Translations under genes and position numbers: made by a program
Assembly: GCA_964036665.1 (NCBI GenBank)
Contig: OZ038532.1
Coordinates: forward strand, 8,494,001-8,558,000
Length of the DNA: 64,000 nucleotides
DNA from: Gordius sp. MW1
Taxonomy: Eukaryota; Nematomorpha; Gordioida; Gordea; Gordiidae
Direction: 5' to 3'
Shown: in pieces, positions 19,664 through 32,254 of the stretch
Layout of the letters: each line of letters opens with the position of its first letter
How positions within the stretch are numbered: position 1 is the stretch's first letter
Notes under the pieces: generated by a model
Database searches by the model: none
What the model saw: only the letters and a program-made list of their open reading frames with translations
Told to the model about the DNA's origin: nothing

Positions 19664-21401
19664 GTAGTGATGGTGAAATAGCGTTTGATAGGCGCTAAAG
19701 CTATAGCACATAGTCACACAAGGCGCTAGAGCTATAACACATAGTAACTTAAGGCGCTAGAGCTTTAGCGTGGCGCTAACATTGTTATAAAATTTATAGG
19801 CTAAATTACATAATTATGCGCACATGTTGTTTAAACTAAGTTTTCAGGTTATTTAATTTAAACTTAGGGCTATAAATAAGTGATCAAAACTAAGTATGAG
19901 AGACGCAGGCATATAAAAAAAGAATCTGGTCTGACGATACATTTATATATTCAAAAAATCTTTAGTTAAAAAATAACTATTTCTAATCGATCTACAAACA
20001 AAAATTTTAAATCTATTATTTCTCATTAATTAATTTTAATTTTTATATTTTAAGCGTTTTAAATATTTTACCAGAGTTCTAAAGATTATAATTCAACTTA
20101 AAAACGTCATAGTTTCCAAGTGAATCTATTATAAAACTTATAAGTATACATAATTATAAATTATTACCAACTAGGCATACTATTTTAATTTCAGTATATT
20201 TTGTGAAATTAATACTGGCTCATTAATTTTCCCGGGTGGACGTTATTATAATGTGTTCTAATGTTATTGACGGAAGTTTTAAGGCTAAATGTTCTGAGGC
20301 ATTCGATGGATTTTTTTTATTTTTCTTGCGGTTAAAATATAGACTTTTATAGCTTTGGGGGCAAAAATCAGTGGCAAATATGGCCCTTTGAGGTTTTTGA
20401 AAATATTACCTGAGTTTGTTATGTTATTAATATGATGACAATATCATCATCATCAAATTGCATACACACGGCACCGGAAACACCTACAATGCTTACGTGA
20501 CATATTGCAATGTCAAGTGAGACATGCAATTAGCCCTTTTGATAATTTTGATTATGTGATAACCTCCCCCCCCCCAACCCTCATTTGTATAAGTTTGTAT
20601 GTGAAAAATCAAGTAGCTCGTCATGCAGATGGGGTTAATGACGACTTTATTAATTGCACAATATTGTTTAAATTATTTAAAATTCTACCTTTAAAATTTA
20701 GTAAGCATTTGGTAAATATGAGACGATATCAATAACATATTGCACAAACACGGCAACGGAAACACCCACAAACCCGATAAATCAAGCAAGCTGGAGAGCT
20801 AAAATTAATGCCTTATAAATCCAGTTTCACCTTTTATAATTTCGTTAGTTTAAGTGCAATCTTTGCAAGAAAATCGTGGGGGGACGCGTGAATAAAAATT
20901 ATAATAAGGGCTTGATTTTTCGATTAAGGGAATGGAAATCAAAGTTAAAAAATATTATTAAAAAAGTGAGTTGCAGTTTTATACGGAGGTGCAAAATTAA
21001 ACTTTTTAAATATTTAACTTATTTATAGCCCTGAGCTTATTAATTAAATAACCTGGATACTTATTTCAAACCACATGTGCGCATAATAATGCAATTTAAC
21101 CTATAAATTTATAAAAATGTTAGCGCCACGGTATAGATCCAGCGCCTCCAAATGATTATGTGCTATAGCTCTAACGCCTTATGTGACTATGTGCTATAGC
21201 TCAAGCGCCTTAAGTGACTATGTGCTATAGCTCTAGCGCCTTATGTGACTAGCGCTATAGCTTTAGCGCCTCCAAGTGACTATGTGCTATAGCTTATAGC
21301 GTCTTATGTGACCAGCGCTATTGCTTATAGCGCATCTAAGCGACTAGGCTATGTAGGGAGGAGGCGCTAAGTGTGCTAGTGCTAAGCGTTTCACCATCAC
21401 T
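19664..21401. mobile_element. Non-autonomous hAT-type element with subterminal arrays
   Basis: A 1738-bp insertion flanked by a perfect 8-bp duplication AAATAAAA (19656-19663 and 21402-21409). Inverted ends are AGTGATGGTGAAA on the left and TTTCACCATCACT on the right. Just inside each end are facing arrays of a unit like CTATAGCTCTAGCGCCTTA, with GTGACTATGTG spacers: three units on the left and about seven on the right. The unrelated hAT copy at 31550 preserves the empty site. The interior has no transposase. Confidence 0.85.
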
Positions 21402-22356
21402 AAATAAAACAAAGTAATGTAGTTTAAACAATATAGAAAATTTCACTTGATATTTAAGTATTTGTATAAATGAATTGTAAGGGCACAAAGTGCAACTGAA
21501 ATATTGACAAGAAATTGTTGGCATGTTAAAAATAATACAAATAGTAAAAAACTATACAACAAAGTTTTTATAAAATATTTTATTGCCACAACCCCAAAAA
21601 ATCTTGGCCATAGATATAACAATTTTGATTTTACATATGCAATATTGGCAGCACTATCTGGCAGCATTTATATCAGGAAAACAATGAGAACATTTAAAAG
21701 CCTTTTTTAATTTTAGATCCTCAAATGCAAAATTATAACATAAAATATAAAAAAGATTAATCATAAAATTAAATTTGTTCGAAAATGAGTATTTAGAAGA
21801 TATTGTCCCTGGTGATATTATAGATAGATTTGCACAACCCCTCCCCCCCCCCCCCTTTTACACCACCTAAAAATTAAAATGAACTAAAAAATTGAACGGC
21901 TAAATAAACCTCAAAAAAATTCTGTCAAAATTAAATGAATCAAAATTTTGTTTAATAATTTTAGATGAAATTAGAGATGTGAGATGCACAGAACAACTTA
22001 GCGTTTAAGACAAACATAATGAATTTTTTTTAGGATTCTTATCCCTAAAAGTTTTGATGCGTAAACAATTGTATTCAGGAATTGGTTAATTAATTTATCA
22101 AACTTATGATGGGATATCACTAATAAAGGGGGAAAAATGGTGTACAAACTTTTTTTTGGAAAACTATTGGCTTTATATGTACATGTGGTACATAAATATG
22201 TGCAAGATATGTTAAACAATAAGCATGTGAGATGGACAATAAATTGAATCCAGGATGGAATTTTGGTAAATTTAATAATATTTTAATATATTTTGAAAGT
22301 GTTAAAAAGTTTAAAACAAGTTTAAAAGCCCAGATATTTTTCATTAAAAATTAAAA

Positions 22357-23110
22357 TTAGTCTTTTAATAGTAGTTCATTCCGCCTTTTACTCGATGTTG
22401 CAAACGAATTTATAATATCATCCGAGGGAATAACATTTATAAAGTCATGTTCCAAGCTCAATAAAGCGAAGGAAGAGAACCTATCTTGTCCAGTTGTGGA
22501 ACGAAGATAAGTTTTAATCCGTTTTAGCAATGAGAACGATCTTTCGCATGAACATGAAATTATTGGGATAGTTAAAATTATTTTAATCAAAATAATAAAA
22601 TTTGGAAACACTGTTGAGGGTAAAATTTTAATAAATGAAAAAACATTGCAATTTATTCTATTCGAAGGTAAAGAATTTATATATTACATAATTTTTTGCC
22701 ATTATTATTTCAGCATCTTGCAGTTTTAATTCATAATGGTTAATTACTTCTACTAAAAGAGATTTATCGCAAAAAAAGGGGATGAAGAGTTTAAACTTCT
22801 AATGACTTATATAAATTACAAATAATTCCCGAAAATCTTATGTTTATTGCTATTATTCTATCGATGATAGGATAATATAATATAAATCAATTTTGAAACA
22901 ACTAATGAATTGGTAGATTTAAAAGTGTATAAAGTGTCCTAATTTTTTGATTTTATACGTTTAGATGGTAATAATGAAATAGAGAAATTTAAAGCTAAAT
23001 CTTTCGCCTTATTATAAAGAATGGAATTATGTCGACTTAATAATTTTATAAAATTTGCATCCTTTATAGTCTTATACAGCATCTTTATTTGTAATAATAT
23101 AATTTAAAGT
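22357..23110 (-). pseudogene. hAT transposase remnant
   Basis: The last 84 codons (22357-22611) contain the conserved hAT dimerisation signature, CSCERSFSLLKRIKTYLRST followed by LLSLEHDFI. Farther upstream on the minus strand, pieces such as LLSRHNSILYNKAKDLAL fit the preceding part of a hAT transposase, but the frame is broken by several stops. The N-terminal BED-type finger and catalytic Asp residues were not identified. It lies inside the hAT ends at 19345 and 23277. Confidence 0.75.
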
Positions 23111-23439
23111 TTTATTCAAAAACAAATAATTAATAATCAACAAGTTGTTTCTTCATTAAAAGAATATTAAAAAATTACTTAAGGGGCCCAAGAAATTTGG
23201 CTTGATGGGGGGCATGGGCCCCGGTTTTCGCTCTTGGGGGGCCCGGGTCCTTTGGCCCCCACCTAGCTACGCTACTGCAACCATTTACTAGTATTTCGTC
23301 AGTTTCTGCCGCAACCAATACATCGTTACCTCCCAATATCTGGTGCAATGCTTTGTGGAAGATAACGATTGTTCTATATGTCGGTCAGGTTGGTCCTATA
23401 TAAAACCTTGTTTTTCAAAATCATATCGTGTTCAGCTTA

Positions 23440-24425
23440 ACCTTTGCCGCATCTAAGCTTTCATTTGATCTAACTTCAAAAATTTAATAAGCACTGTAGA
23501 GTTTATTTGATAAATCTCTATTTTAAATAGAGGTAGGGAGATCTTAAGCAAGTTAGTTATTTGTGAAGCGGTGTTCACTACACAGTCCCCATCTTTCTTA
23601 ACTAGCACCAAAAAGCTCACAATACAGGAAATTTGATTTGTTCTATAGTGCATTTTTGACTCCTTTGTAATTTGTCTTCTCCTTATTGTATGCTAGCAGC
23701 ACCTATCTTAGAGGGATAAAAAGAGACGTAGTTTTAAGTATGATTGGCAACTCCACCTCGATGGCCCTTATCGCTTTAAGCTCCTTTATCAAGGCACCTT
23801 TGGTATCAATATTTTTGTCCGCCACGTAATTTACCATTCCGCCGCTACTCTCTAATTCCAGTCCACGTATAGCCACACTAGATCCTCAGTTTGAAATCGA
23901 TGTCGATCAAGAGTGAACCCTTTGCATCTATGAGATAGAAGTGGCAAGCATTTCTTTGTAATAGCCAGTCGGACCTTAATATAAACTTTGCGAAAATTTT
24001 AAGTTCTTTGTCCAGTAACCAACCGAAGAAGGCATGGCTTCAGTTGGCTGCGGTAACTTTTCCTTCCCTGGAGCTGCAGGCATCACGGACACATGAAACC
24101 CATGTCACAAACGAATTGCACATAATGATTACATATATTGATCAAAGTGGGTATTCAGCTTTGTCTAGTAAATCCTGATAAGTACGACTCTACTATATGA
24201 GTCCTCGTCCGCGCACTCGGAGTCTTTGTGTGATTGGTTTTAATGCAATCCGTCTCATCACCTATAACACTTGCCCGATTAATGTCCTACATTACCAAAA
24301 TAAGTAGGAACATCCAACGGTCCTTTAAAATTACATCTTTAAGCCTGTTACCTAGTCTATGAGCCAATTGGTGATTTACACCACGATTACCGTACTTTAG
24401 CAAATTATATTTAAAATCACCTTAG
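23440..24425 (-). pseudogene. Unidentified decayed coding region
   Basis: Base composition here is clearly less AT-rich than the surroundings, and the minus strand holds long open pieces interrupted by scattered stops. The last is a 66-codon piece, 23453-23653. Fragments read GNRGVNHQLAHRLGNRLKDV near 24400, ASVIGDETDCIKTN near 24250 and ISCIVSFLVLVKKDGDCVV near 23620. I do not recognise the family. A degenerate transposase or a host pseudogene are both possible. It begins just outside the hAT end at 23277. Confidence 0.35.
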
Positions 24426-26227
24426 AGTAAGCTTCAGGTAATATTGTTTTCAAGACCTGCTTCATGTTTTTTACAATAGATTTGTAAGATTTTGTTAAAT
24501 GATCTTCCATCATCTTGTTGAAATTATACATTAAGATTATATAAATCGTATGTATTTATGTTTAATGTATTATTAAAAGTTATTTTATTAATGTGATTTG
24601 AATATTCACTTAAAACTTATATGTGTAGCATAAGGTTGAGTATTTAATTAATACATAGTGTCTCCAAGATTTACAGAACCAGTTTTTATAATACTCAGTA
24701 TATTACCATTCGATTCAAAATTTATATTATTTACACCTTTTCAAGGCCTTTAAAACCAGTAACAAAAACATAACTTATCAAGGTTATACGATTATCATTC
24801 CTAAAGAAGCAGTATGAATTACAACTAAGATTCAACTGAATGAAAATATAAATAAAGACCCGATCTCAACCACATTTGTTTAAATATTCTGGTCTGTTTT
24901 GTTATGGCACTATGGTCTAAAATACTTTGTGTTTTCTTAATTCAACCAATAGTTTGATTTTTCGCTCCTGAAATGACTGTTCAGGGAATTAATTTTTATC
25001 AAATTGTAAGTTGCTAGTAAATTATTAGCTTATCAATTTTAAATATGTAAAAAATTTTAATCGATTGCCTTTAAATTTTTTAAACTTTGTGTCTGCCACC
25101 AAATGACTATAGCGCTTTATTCATGTATCGGTTGCGCTTCGTTTATATTTTGCTTCCGCGGTTAGGTTACCTTTTTAAGTCTCCTTAACCGATTTTGGAT
25201 TTAATTAAACGGCTCCAAAATAACAATTATATTTCTTTCACGAATATTATTTAAAATTTAGTTATTTATTAAACTTTGGCATACCTCAAACAAAATTAGA
25301 TAAGCATTGCTATACTCCTATGCAATTCCTGGATATTTGCGCATGTTAGATTATAACTTTATTAAATCTTTTTGATTATAGTTAACGAGGAAAAAAGAGC
25401 AGCTTTTATCACCGCATTTTATAAATAGAATCGCCAATGTGTTAACTGCCCCAGCTAGATACTTCTCAATGCTAACAATCTAAGGACGCGCCGTAAATAT
25501 TAATAAGGATTAATAAAATTCGAATCCGCATTATCTCTTACCTGCGGATGCACATCTGATTTCCCTGTTTGGGAGCAGCTGCTTCGGAATGGGCAAAACT
25601 TTACTTAAATTGCTTTAAAGTTCGATCAAAAAAGATAAAAATTGATAAACATAAATTGGATGGTTGGACTTTAAGAATAATCACAAATTAATTGGGACAT
25701 GCTTTTAGGTGATTTTTAATAAGAATTTTATAAACTGCTGCACGTAAACCTAATATGTTCAGATAAATATAACATTGGAACGTATTATAGTTGATTTTTA
25801 TCGCTCAAACATTCTTAAATATCTCTTTTTAATTAAAATACATTACATAAGAAAAGATGAGCAAAACTTAGGGAAGATGGGGCCTAGTTATTAACCCAGG
25901 TTTTTTGTACATTTGCACAATTTTTAATATTAATAAAATCAATAAACATTAATCCTTAAGTCATTTGTGTATTTATAATAAAAATTATAACTTCATTAAA
26001 AAATACATATAGGCAAGTAATAAAAAATTTATTAGTGGACCTCAATGTTTTTTAGCTATATTCTTAAGCAAGTTTTTCAAGGAACTTTTAAATTTGCATA
26101 TATTTGTAAATAATATAATTGTGGCGAGCTGCATCGTTCATATATGTATATTCGCGTCGTTTATTATGTAACTTCTATATTCCTGGTGCTAAACCAGCTG
26201 TTTAATTCATTACTTACTTCCTTCGTC
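24426..26227. other. AT-rich DNA, nothing recognised
   Basis: No family-like ORF or clear repeat end, apart from a TIR-like scrap, AGGGAAGATGGGGCCTAGTT, near 25870 that resembles the GGAGACCGGGGC ends at 15599. Confidence 0.4.
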
Positions 26228-26322
26228 AATATTCACCAATTCAATATTCACCAATTCAAATATTCACCAATTCAATATTCACCAATTCAAATATTCACCA
26301 ATTCAAATATTCACCAATTATC
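26228..26322. repeat. 15-16-bp minisatellite
   Basis: About six to seven tandem copies of ATTCACCAATTCAA plus one or two A/T bases. The 70-codon ORF across it is a product of the repeat. Confidence 0.85.
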
Positions 26323-27553
26323 ATCTCTATATTATTCGTGTTCATATTTCATTTAATTAAAACAATTCTTAAGCAATGACTGGACAGCGTCCCAAAATAA
26401 TGGTCGAGGCTAGTCGTAGTCAGAAGTCAAGTCCTTCATTTAAATTATGTTGAGATTTTACAAGAGATAAATATCAAATAGGGGATTTGAAATGATAAAA
26501 AAACGTTTTTATAGATGCAAAGATTGCCATTTGATTAATTTTTATTGCACAAATTGCATCTATATAAAATGATCATTTCTTATAATAAAATAATGGTGCT
26601 ACAAAATACTGTTCTTCTAATCAGGGCTATAAATACCTTAAATATATGTGGCGAGAAGTTACAAATCTCTGGTTGCAATAGAAACTGCTTATTTATAGTA
26701 AAAAAATTTAAGCATTTTAACCATATTCAAGCAACTTTTTAATACTCAATAATGATAAAACTTGAAAATTCTTCTTGTGCATCAATTAATTAAGTTTATA
26801 CTCAGGCAAGGCTTTAATATTTGACTTCTTAGAATTTTAAATATTTACACCACATCTCGTTTTTAACATTAATTCTAAATTATTCAGAAATAAAGAAATT
26901 TTTAAAATGGTTTATCAACTACCAAATAACAAATATATCACGTAAGGCAACTTAATAAATGAACTGTTAAGTTTTGACGTTTCCTATATATAAATTCATA
27001 TTCTACATGGTTAGGACAGGATATTCTTGTCGCAATTGTATTTGGAATGTCAAAATTGGAAGAAAATCGAATTGTGCTATTTTGGTATAGTTTGAATGAC
27101 TGTATATTTTAAATAGATAATGTTAATCATTTTTATTGACAAAATTAATTTATCTATACAACCACATATTTTAGCACAGACAATAAAACAAAACTTATAA
27201 CGATTTGCCATTCAGGTTTATGCATCCTGATTTATTAATGCCGTCTTCAATAACATTTTAAAAAGGCACAAACTGAAGGTTAAAAAAAATTTTATCATTC
27301 AAAAATACAACAGACTTGAACTAGCCCACATCTGGTCTCAACAGAATGCTAAGTTTGTTCTTTATATCAATTGAAACTTAATTCAAATTTTATTTTGCAT
27401 CCATCACAAATAATATTATTACAATCTTCTTTTGCCCTTTGCTAACGACAAGAGTTTGCATTGAAAATATTTTAATTACAATCGTCAAATTAGGCCTTAA
27501 CGCTGACCCAAAAGAATGTTATAAAGGGAATTCGGCATTCTCAATGTCTATCT
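26323..27553. other. AT-rich DNA, nothing recognised
   Basis: Short ORFs only, none with motifs or family resemblance. Confidence 0.4.
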
Positions 27554-27561
27554 CAGCCTTG

Positions 27562-28063
27562 CAGGAGAGTAGCCAAGGGGGAGGAAAGCGTTTTCTTCCC
27601 CTTGTCTGTTTCAGGTAAAATTTAATTTGTGTAAAAAGTATTTGGAAATTAGCTACATCTTGTTTTTTATCTAAACACCGTTCATGTAGCAGTACTAAAA
27701 AATGTCAAGTAAACAGATTGAGTGACTGTATAATTTTGCTTATTAAAACTTGAGAATTTTTTCAGATCAAGCCTATATAATTTTTCTTTGGTGTCCGCCA
27801 TTAAAAATTTGACGAAACTTTTAATCAACATGTCTTTTATTTTTGCCAGTTGAATAACTTGCATGTCCATGTCCTTTAAGGTATAAAAGCGATATTAAAT
27901 GCCTTGATTGCTGAAGAGAAGAGATTTTTCCAAAGCTGGTTATATAGCGCCTTGAAGTTTCGCACATATTATAGGCGAAGTTTATTTTCGTTACATTAAA
28001 AATAAAAATGTCAAAAAGTTTTTTGCATTTTTCCTCCCCCTTGAAATCCTAGCTACGCGTCAG
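27562..28063. mobile_element. hAT-type MITE with 8-bp TSD
   Basis: A 502-bp element flanked by a perfect 8-bp duplication CAGCCTTG (27554-27561 and 28064-28071). The left end is CAGGAGAGTAGCCAAGGGGG. The right end, on the minus strand, is CTGACGCGTAGCTAGG followed by AAGGGGGAGGAAA. The interior is AT-rich, and the 62-codon minus-strand ORF has no resemblance to a transposase. Confidence 0.85.
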
Positions 28064-28071
28064 CAGCCTTG

Positions 28072-28719
28072 GAAGAGTTCGTCAGAGCGGCTTTTTCCTA
28101 AAGAAATTTTGGGTTCGACTTAAACAAAGTCTTACAAAGCGAGCTACACTTAAGTCTGTTAACCAAGACCAATTCTAGACCAGAATTCTTTAATAATAAA
28201 TTAACTGCAAATGAGGAGTGCGCCTATTAAGCATAACTCTACTCTCAAGTCATTTTTTGATTTTTATAAGATATAAATATTATAATACTAAAAAGGGCAA
28301 TAATAGAAGTAAATTATATTTAAATACTATTTACTTTAAACGTTAAATGATATAATTTAATTTTAAATAATTCAATTACGAGATTAAATAGGTTGTGAAT
28401 AATGCCCTGACGGGCGGCCCGTGGCCCGACTTAGCTTCGGAATCGGGTCGGGCCTATTAAGGCAGCCCAACTCAGAGCCCGGACCAAAACAAGCCCAAGC
28501 CAATAGACAGTTTAAAAATAATCTTTTTTAGTTGACTTAAAAGAAGTAGAAGGTGTATAAGGTTGGTTTAGATTTTCAAGCACCACTACCATAGATGCAT
28601 ATAAGCATAATCGAAACTTAGTTATCTTATAAAAAAATAATGTAAAATTAGACCCAAAATGTAAATATTCAATGTCCTTATTTTTTACTAATAACACTAG
28701 TCAACAAATAATGGCCTTG
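28072..28719. other. Unassigned DNA with GC-rich island
   Basis: 28405-28500 is a GCCCG-rich island (for example GGCGGCCCGTGGCCCGACTT), part of the recurring but undefined GC-rich repeat. The remainder is AT-rich. Confidence 0.4.
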
Positions 28720-29154
28720 TATAATCAACAGGGAAACGGTCAACATATTCTGATAGAGTTATTTGTGGTGAACACAAATTTTCGCTTTTTTCCTGTACGT
28801 CAAGTTTTTGAAATATTTTGATTCAAAGTTGCGAAAATGACCGTTTTTGGCCCTTTTTGACGCTCTATACGGCGAAATAAATTTTTTTTTAAACCTCTAA
28901 GTGGTAGAACCAACTTAGGGTAAGACATTAAGAAATGATTTTTTCCCTGTTTTTATTACTTTTTCATATATATCAAAAATGCAATTAGTCCCTATGCGAA
29001 GTTGCGATCCTTTAAGCCTCCCTCCCTCTCTATTTTGTTGGGTAATATGCTTATAAAACGCACCTTTAGTGCATGTGAATGATTGATGGTGTGTGGTGTG
29101 TATAGAGTTTCTACAATTGATAGTAGAGAGTAGAGAACTGCAAATTCATTTTTC

Positions 29155-29400
29155 TTCAACCCGAACCCGACCCGACCCGAAATTTTTTTAAAATTTTTAA
29201 CCCGGACCCGACCCGATCCAAAAGCATTTTAAATTTTTTAACCCGAACCCGACCCGACCCAAAAGCATTTTAAATTTTTCAACCCGAACCCGACCCGACC
29301 CGAAAGCATTTTAAAATTTTTATCCCGAACCCGACACGGCCAGAAAGTGTTCAAAAAAATTTAACCGAATCCCTTCCGAACGTTTAAATTTTAATATCCA
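29155..29400 (+). repeat. CCCGA-rich degenerate tandem repeat
   Basis: Four to five units of roughly 50-60 bp, each with AACCCGAACCCGACCCGA, then AAAGCATTTTAAA and T runs. A further partial unit set lies at 30045-30160. It is embedded in the foldback element. Confidence 0.75.
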
Positions 29401-29429
29401 ACGCTAGAGTAAGAAAAATTGCGATGTGC

Positions 29430-29592
29430 ATGGGCCTAGCCAGGGGGTGGCAGGGAGGGGCAGCTGCCCCCTCTAAATTTAAAAAATCTTTATTTTATCA
29501 AATTATGGCTAAAATTAAAAAACTGGTCATTTTGCCCCTCCCTTAATCATTATTTCCCCCCTCTAATTTTAATTTACTGGCTACTCCCATGA
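29430..29592. mobile_element. hAT-family MITE-like insertion
   Basis: Left end CATGGGCCTAGCCAGGGGG and right end TACTGGCTACTCCCATG, with the family's C-rich blocks (GCCCCTCCCTTAAT) inside. No matching target duplication at the flanks. It lies in the spacer of the foldback element. Confidence 0.55.
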
Positions 29593-29684
29593 GGGTCTTT
29601 AAAATTTAATCAACAAGTTAAAGTGCGATTTATGAAACTAATAATTCCACAGATTTTGATTACTAAATTTATTTTCAAGATTTA

Positions 29685-29708
29685 TTATAGATATATATAT
29701 ATATATAT
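29685..29708. repeat. TA microsatellite
   Basis: About nine to ten uninterrupted AT dinucleotides. Confidence 0.9.
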
Positions 29709-30908
29709 GAATGATAGCATACAGTATCAGGTCATATTTAATTCGAAGTATGGAGTTTGCAAATGAATCATTTAATAAATTTAAATGTAATCTTATTTGT
29801 TTTATTAATATATATTAGGTAGTTTGAAATGAATAATAAACTATCACTTCACACCATTTAAATACAATTTAAAAATATTATTTTGTTGATATATTTTACC
29901 TTTCACGCATCAAATTTAAATTTGCGTTCAAATTAAAACAGATTTAAAAAAAACAAAAGGATTTTAAATAAACTTAATGAATGATCTTCAATTATAAAAA
30001 AATATTAAAATAATAGCATTTTGTATTCTGCAATGTAAGGTTCATAACCCTTGACCCGACACTTTAAATCCAACCCAACCATTAAAATTTTTAACCCGAA
30101 CCCGACCCGACCCGAAAGCATTTTTTCAACCTGATCCCGACCCGAAGACATCGGGTCACCCGTGCCGTTCTCTAGTAGAGAGGGAGGGTGAGAGGCGTAT
30201 TAGTGTAGTAGTAAAATCTCGTATTACGCCACTACTCTTACACACCACATACCATCAATCATTCACATGCACTTAAGTATATACCCAATTAGATAGAGAG
30301 AGAGAGAGGCTCAAAGGATGCCGCAATTTCGCATAGGGACTAATTGCATTTTTGATATATATGAAAAAGTAATAAAAATAGAGGATAAAATTATTTCTTA
30401 ATGTTTTACCTTAAGTTTGGTTCTACCAATTTAAGTTTAAAATCTTTTTTTAGCTATTCAATTTCGCTCTATAGAGCATCAAAAAGGGCCAAAAACGGTC
30501 ATTTTCGCAACTTTGAATCAAAATATTTCAAAAACTTGACGTATAGAAAAAAAATTAAAAACGTACTTGTGTTCACCCCAAACAACTCTATCAGAATATG
30601 TTGTTCGTTTCCCGGTTGATTTTTTTTGTAGACCTGTGTAATTTTGAAGTAACTCAGTATTAAATAAAAGCTTGTCTTCTCAAACCTCATTAATATATTA
30701 GCAAAAACATGGGTATGGCCTTCCTGGGCAGTATTTCAGGCTATCAAGAGGTTTATTTTTTTTATTTTAGCCTCAACTTTAAACAGTTCTGATCCAGAGT
30801 GAGCATGAGATTTAGCGAAAATTTATGACAAAATAGGCATAAGATGAAAACATTTAATGCAGAATTTAGGAAACAGAACATTCATGTAACGAATGAGTTT
30901 GTTTTTAA

Positions 30909-31105
30909 TAGTGTTGTAAAAACAGCTGGGTTTTGTTTGGTCGATCTTTGGTTTTAGTCGACTAAACATATGTAGACCAATGGGTTTTTTTCCAAACCTT
31001 TGATCTATATATGCGACTAAGAAAAACAGATCAAAAAATCTTTGATTTGTTGATGTTTAGTCCCAAAGGTCGACCAAACCAAACCCAGCCGTTTTTACAA
31101 CACTA
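30909..31105. mobile_element. Palindromic hAT-type MITE
   Basis: A 197-bp element flanked by a perfect 8-bp duplication GTTTTTAA (30901-30908 and 31106-31113). Inverted ends are TAGTGTTGTAAAAACAGCTG and CGTTTTTACAACACTA, continuing inward through TTGGTCGATCTTTGG and CCAAAGGTCGACCAA. The whole element can fold on itself. A related left end starts at 32255. Confidence 0.9.
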
Positions 31106-31191
31106 GTTTTTAATATGGCCATATGACTATGTTGTAGAGCAAATCGTCATATTTGATTTCCACCAAACATATCCAACTGTATTATCTGAAA

Positions 31192-31915
31192 CAGTGGCGT
31201 AGCTAGCCTTTGGGGGGGGGGGCGAGCTTTGATATTTCACATAAACCATGAGCTTAGCCGGGGGGAAGGGGCAAGGGGGCGGCCGCCCCCACCCTAAATA
31301 ACAAAAAAAAAATTCAACACAAAAACTTTTAAAAATAAAAAAAACTTATGTTGCCCCCCCCCCTATTGAACTTAAAACATTTTTGCCTCCCCCCTAATCC
31401 AAAACCTAGCTACCCCCATCGGTCAAGCGCAATTGAAAATTTTTCCCTCATAAATGATGGTCAAATTTAAAATTCCGCTATTACTTTGTGTATTTTTTTA
31501 CATCAAACTAGTATGTCTCAGATCCCTCGTGTTTATAGGGCATAAAATATATAAAATTTATTCAGAAATAAAACAAAATAATGTAGTTGAAACGATCGTA
31601 TCAAGACAATATAAAAAATTTCATATAGTATAGTATTTGTAAAAAGGGATTGTAAGCGCACAAAATGGAACGGAGATATTGGCAAGAAAACTTTGATATT
31701 ACAACAAATAATACAAATAGTAAAAAAATTATTCAACAAAGTTTTTATAAAAATTTTGTATTGCTACAACCCTCAAAAAATCTAGGCCCTACATAAAACA
31801 TATCTTAATTTTACATATGCAATATTGGCAGCATTTTCAGGCAGCATTTATATCGAGAAAACAATGACAACATTTTAAAGGCTGATAAAATTAGATCCTC
31901 AAAAGGCAATCTATG
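31192..31915. mobile_element. Second, truncated hAT copy
   Basis: Starts CAGTGGCGTAGCTAGC, with a nested C/G-run segment to about 31428. From 31428 to 31915 it is collinear with 19505-19655 plus 21410-21735 of the first hAT copy. The right end is not found and no transposase region remains. Confidence 0.7.
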
Positions 31916-32254
31916 TAACTACGTTTTCTATGTGATTCTGAAAATGCTTACCGCCATCTAGCGGATGAGAGATACAATGTTTTTTAGTTTTTATGGTTAT
32001 GGTGCTACTTATTCCATTAAAAAGCTTTTCCACTCAACGATTGCTTTGTCATTTGTGTCTCAATTTTATTACTAAACTACGACCGTTTTTTGCCAATATA
32101 TAGGCCTGTGACATATAAATTTTTCTATACTCTAAAACATCACCATTTTCTTAAATAAAAAAACGCGCGCTTTTGCAAACATTCTCAGATTTTGTACTTT
32201 TAATATTATAAGTACAAAAATATTACTTTAACATTAAGATCATTAATGTAGACT
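31916..32254. other. Unassigned DNA
   Basis: No gene or repeat boundary recognised. Confidence 0.4.

Larger units (their letters stand above)
19345..23277 (-). mobile_element. Decayed hAT transposon with nested insertion
   Basis: The left end reads TAGTGGCGTAGCTAG. The right end, on the minus strand, reads CAGTAGCGTAGCTAG, a typical hAT start. The hAT C-terminal dimerisation region is encoded between them on the minus strand. Sequence at 19505-19655 plus 21410-21735 is collinear with 31428-31915 of a second copy, which shows that 19656-21409 was inserted later. No intact 8-bp duplication is visible at the outer ends. A nested C/G-run segment lies at about 19380-19505. Confidence 0.65.
28722..30622. 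mobile_element. Foldback element with arms of about 430 bp
   Basis: 28722-29150 and 30172-30622 are inverted copies of each other. Both carry AACATATTCTGATAGAGTT, a GTTGCGAAAATGACCGTTTT block (AAAACGGTCATTTTCGCAAC on the right), TCATATATATCAAAAATGCA and TGCATGTGAATGATTGATGG. The arms differ by scattered changes and small indels. The middle holds CCCGA-repeat islands (29155-29400 and 30045-30160), a MITE-like insertion at 29430-29592 and a TA microsatellite. No transposase ORF. Confidence 0.85.

Noticed and set aside
19681-19790. Array with GCGCTA-type units considered as a CRISPR array
   Set aside because: Eukaryotic context, no unique spacers of constant length, and the array faces an inverted partner inside a TIR element with an 8-bp TSD.
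26144-26356. 70-codon ORF with FNIHQF repeats
   Set aside because: Encoded by the 15-16-bp minisatellite at 26228-26322; composition-driven.
30401-30619. Paired small ORFs on both strands at 30401-30690
   Set aside because: Both fall in the right arm of the foldback element, and the left arm does not preserve the frame.
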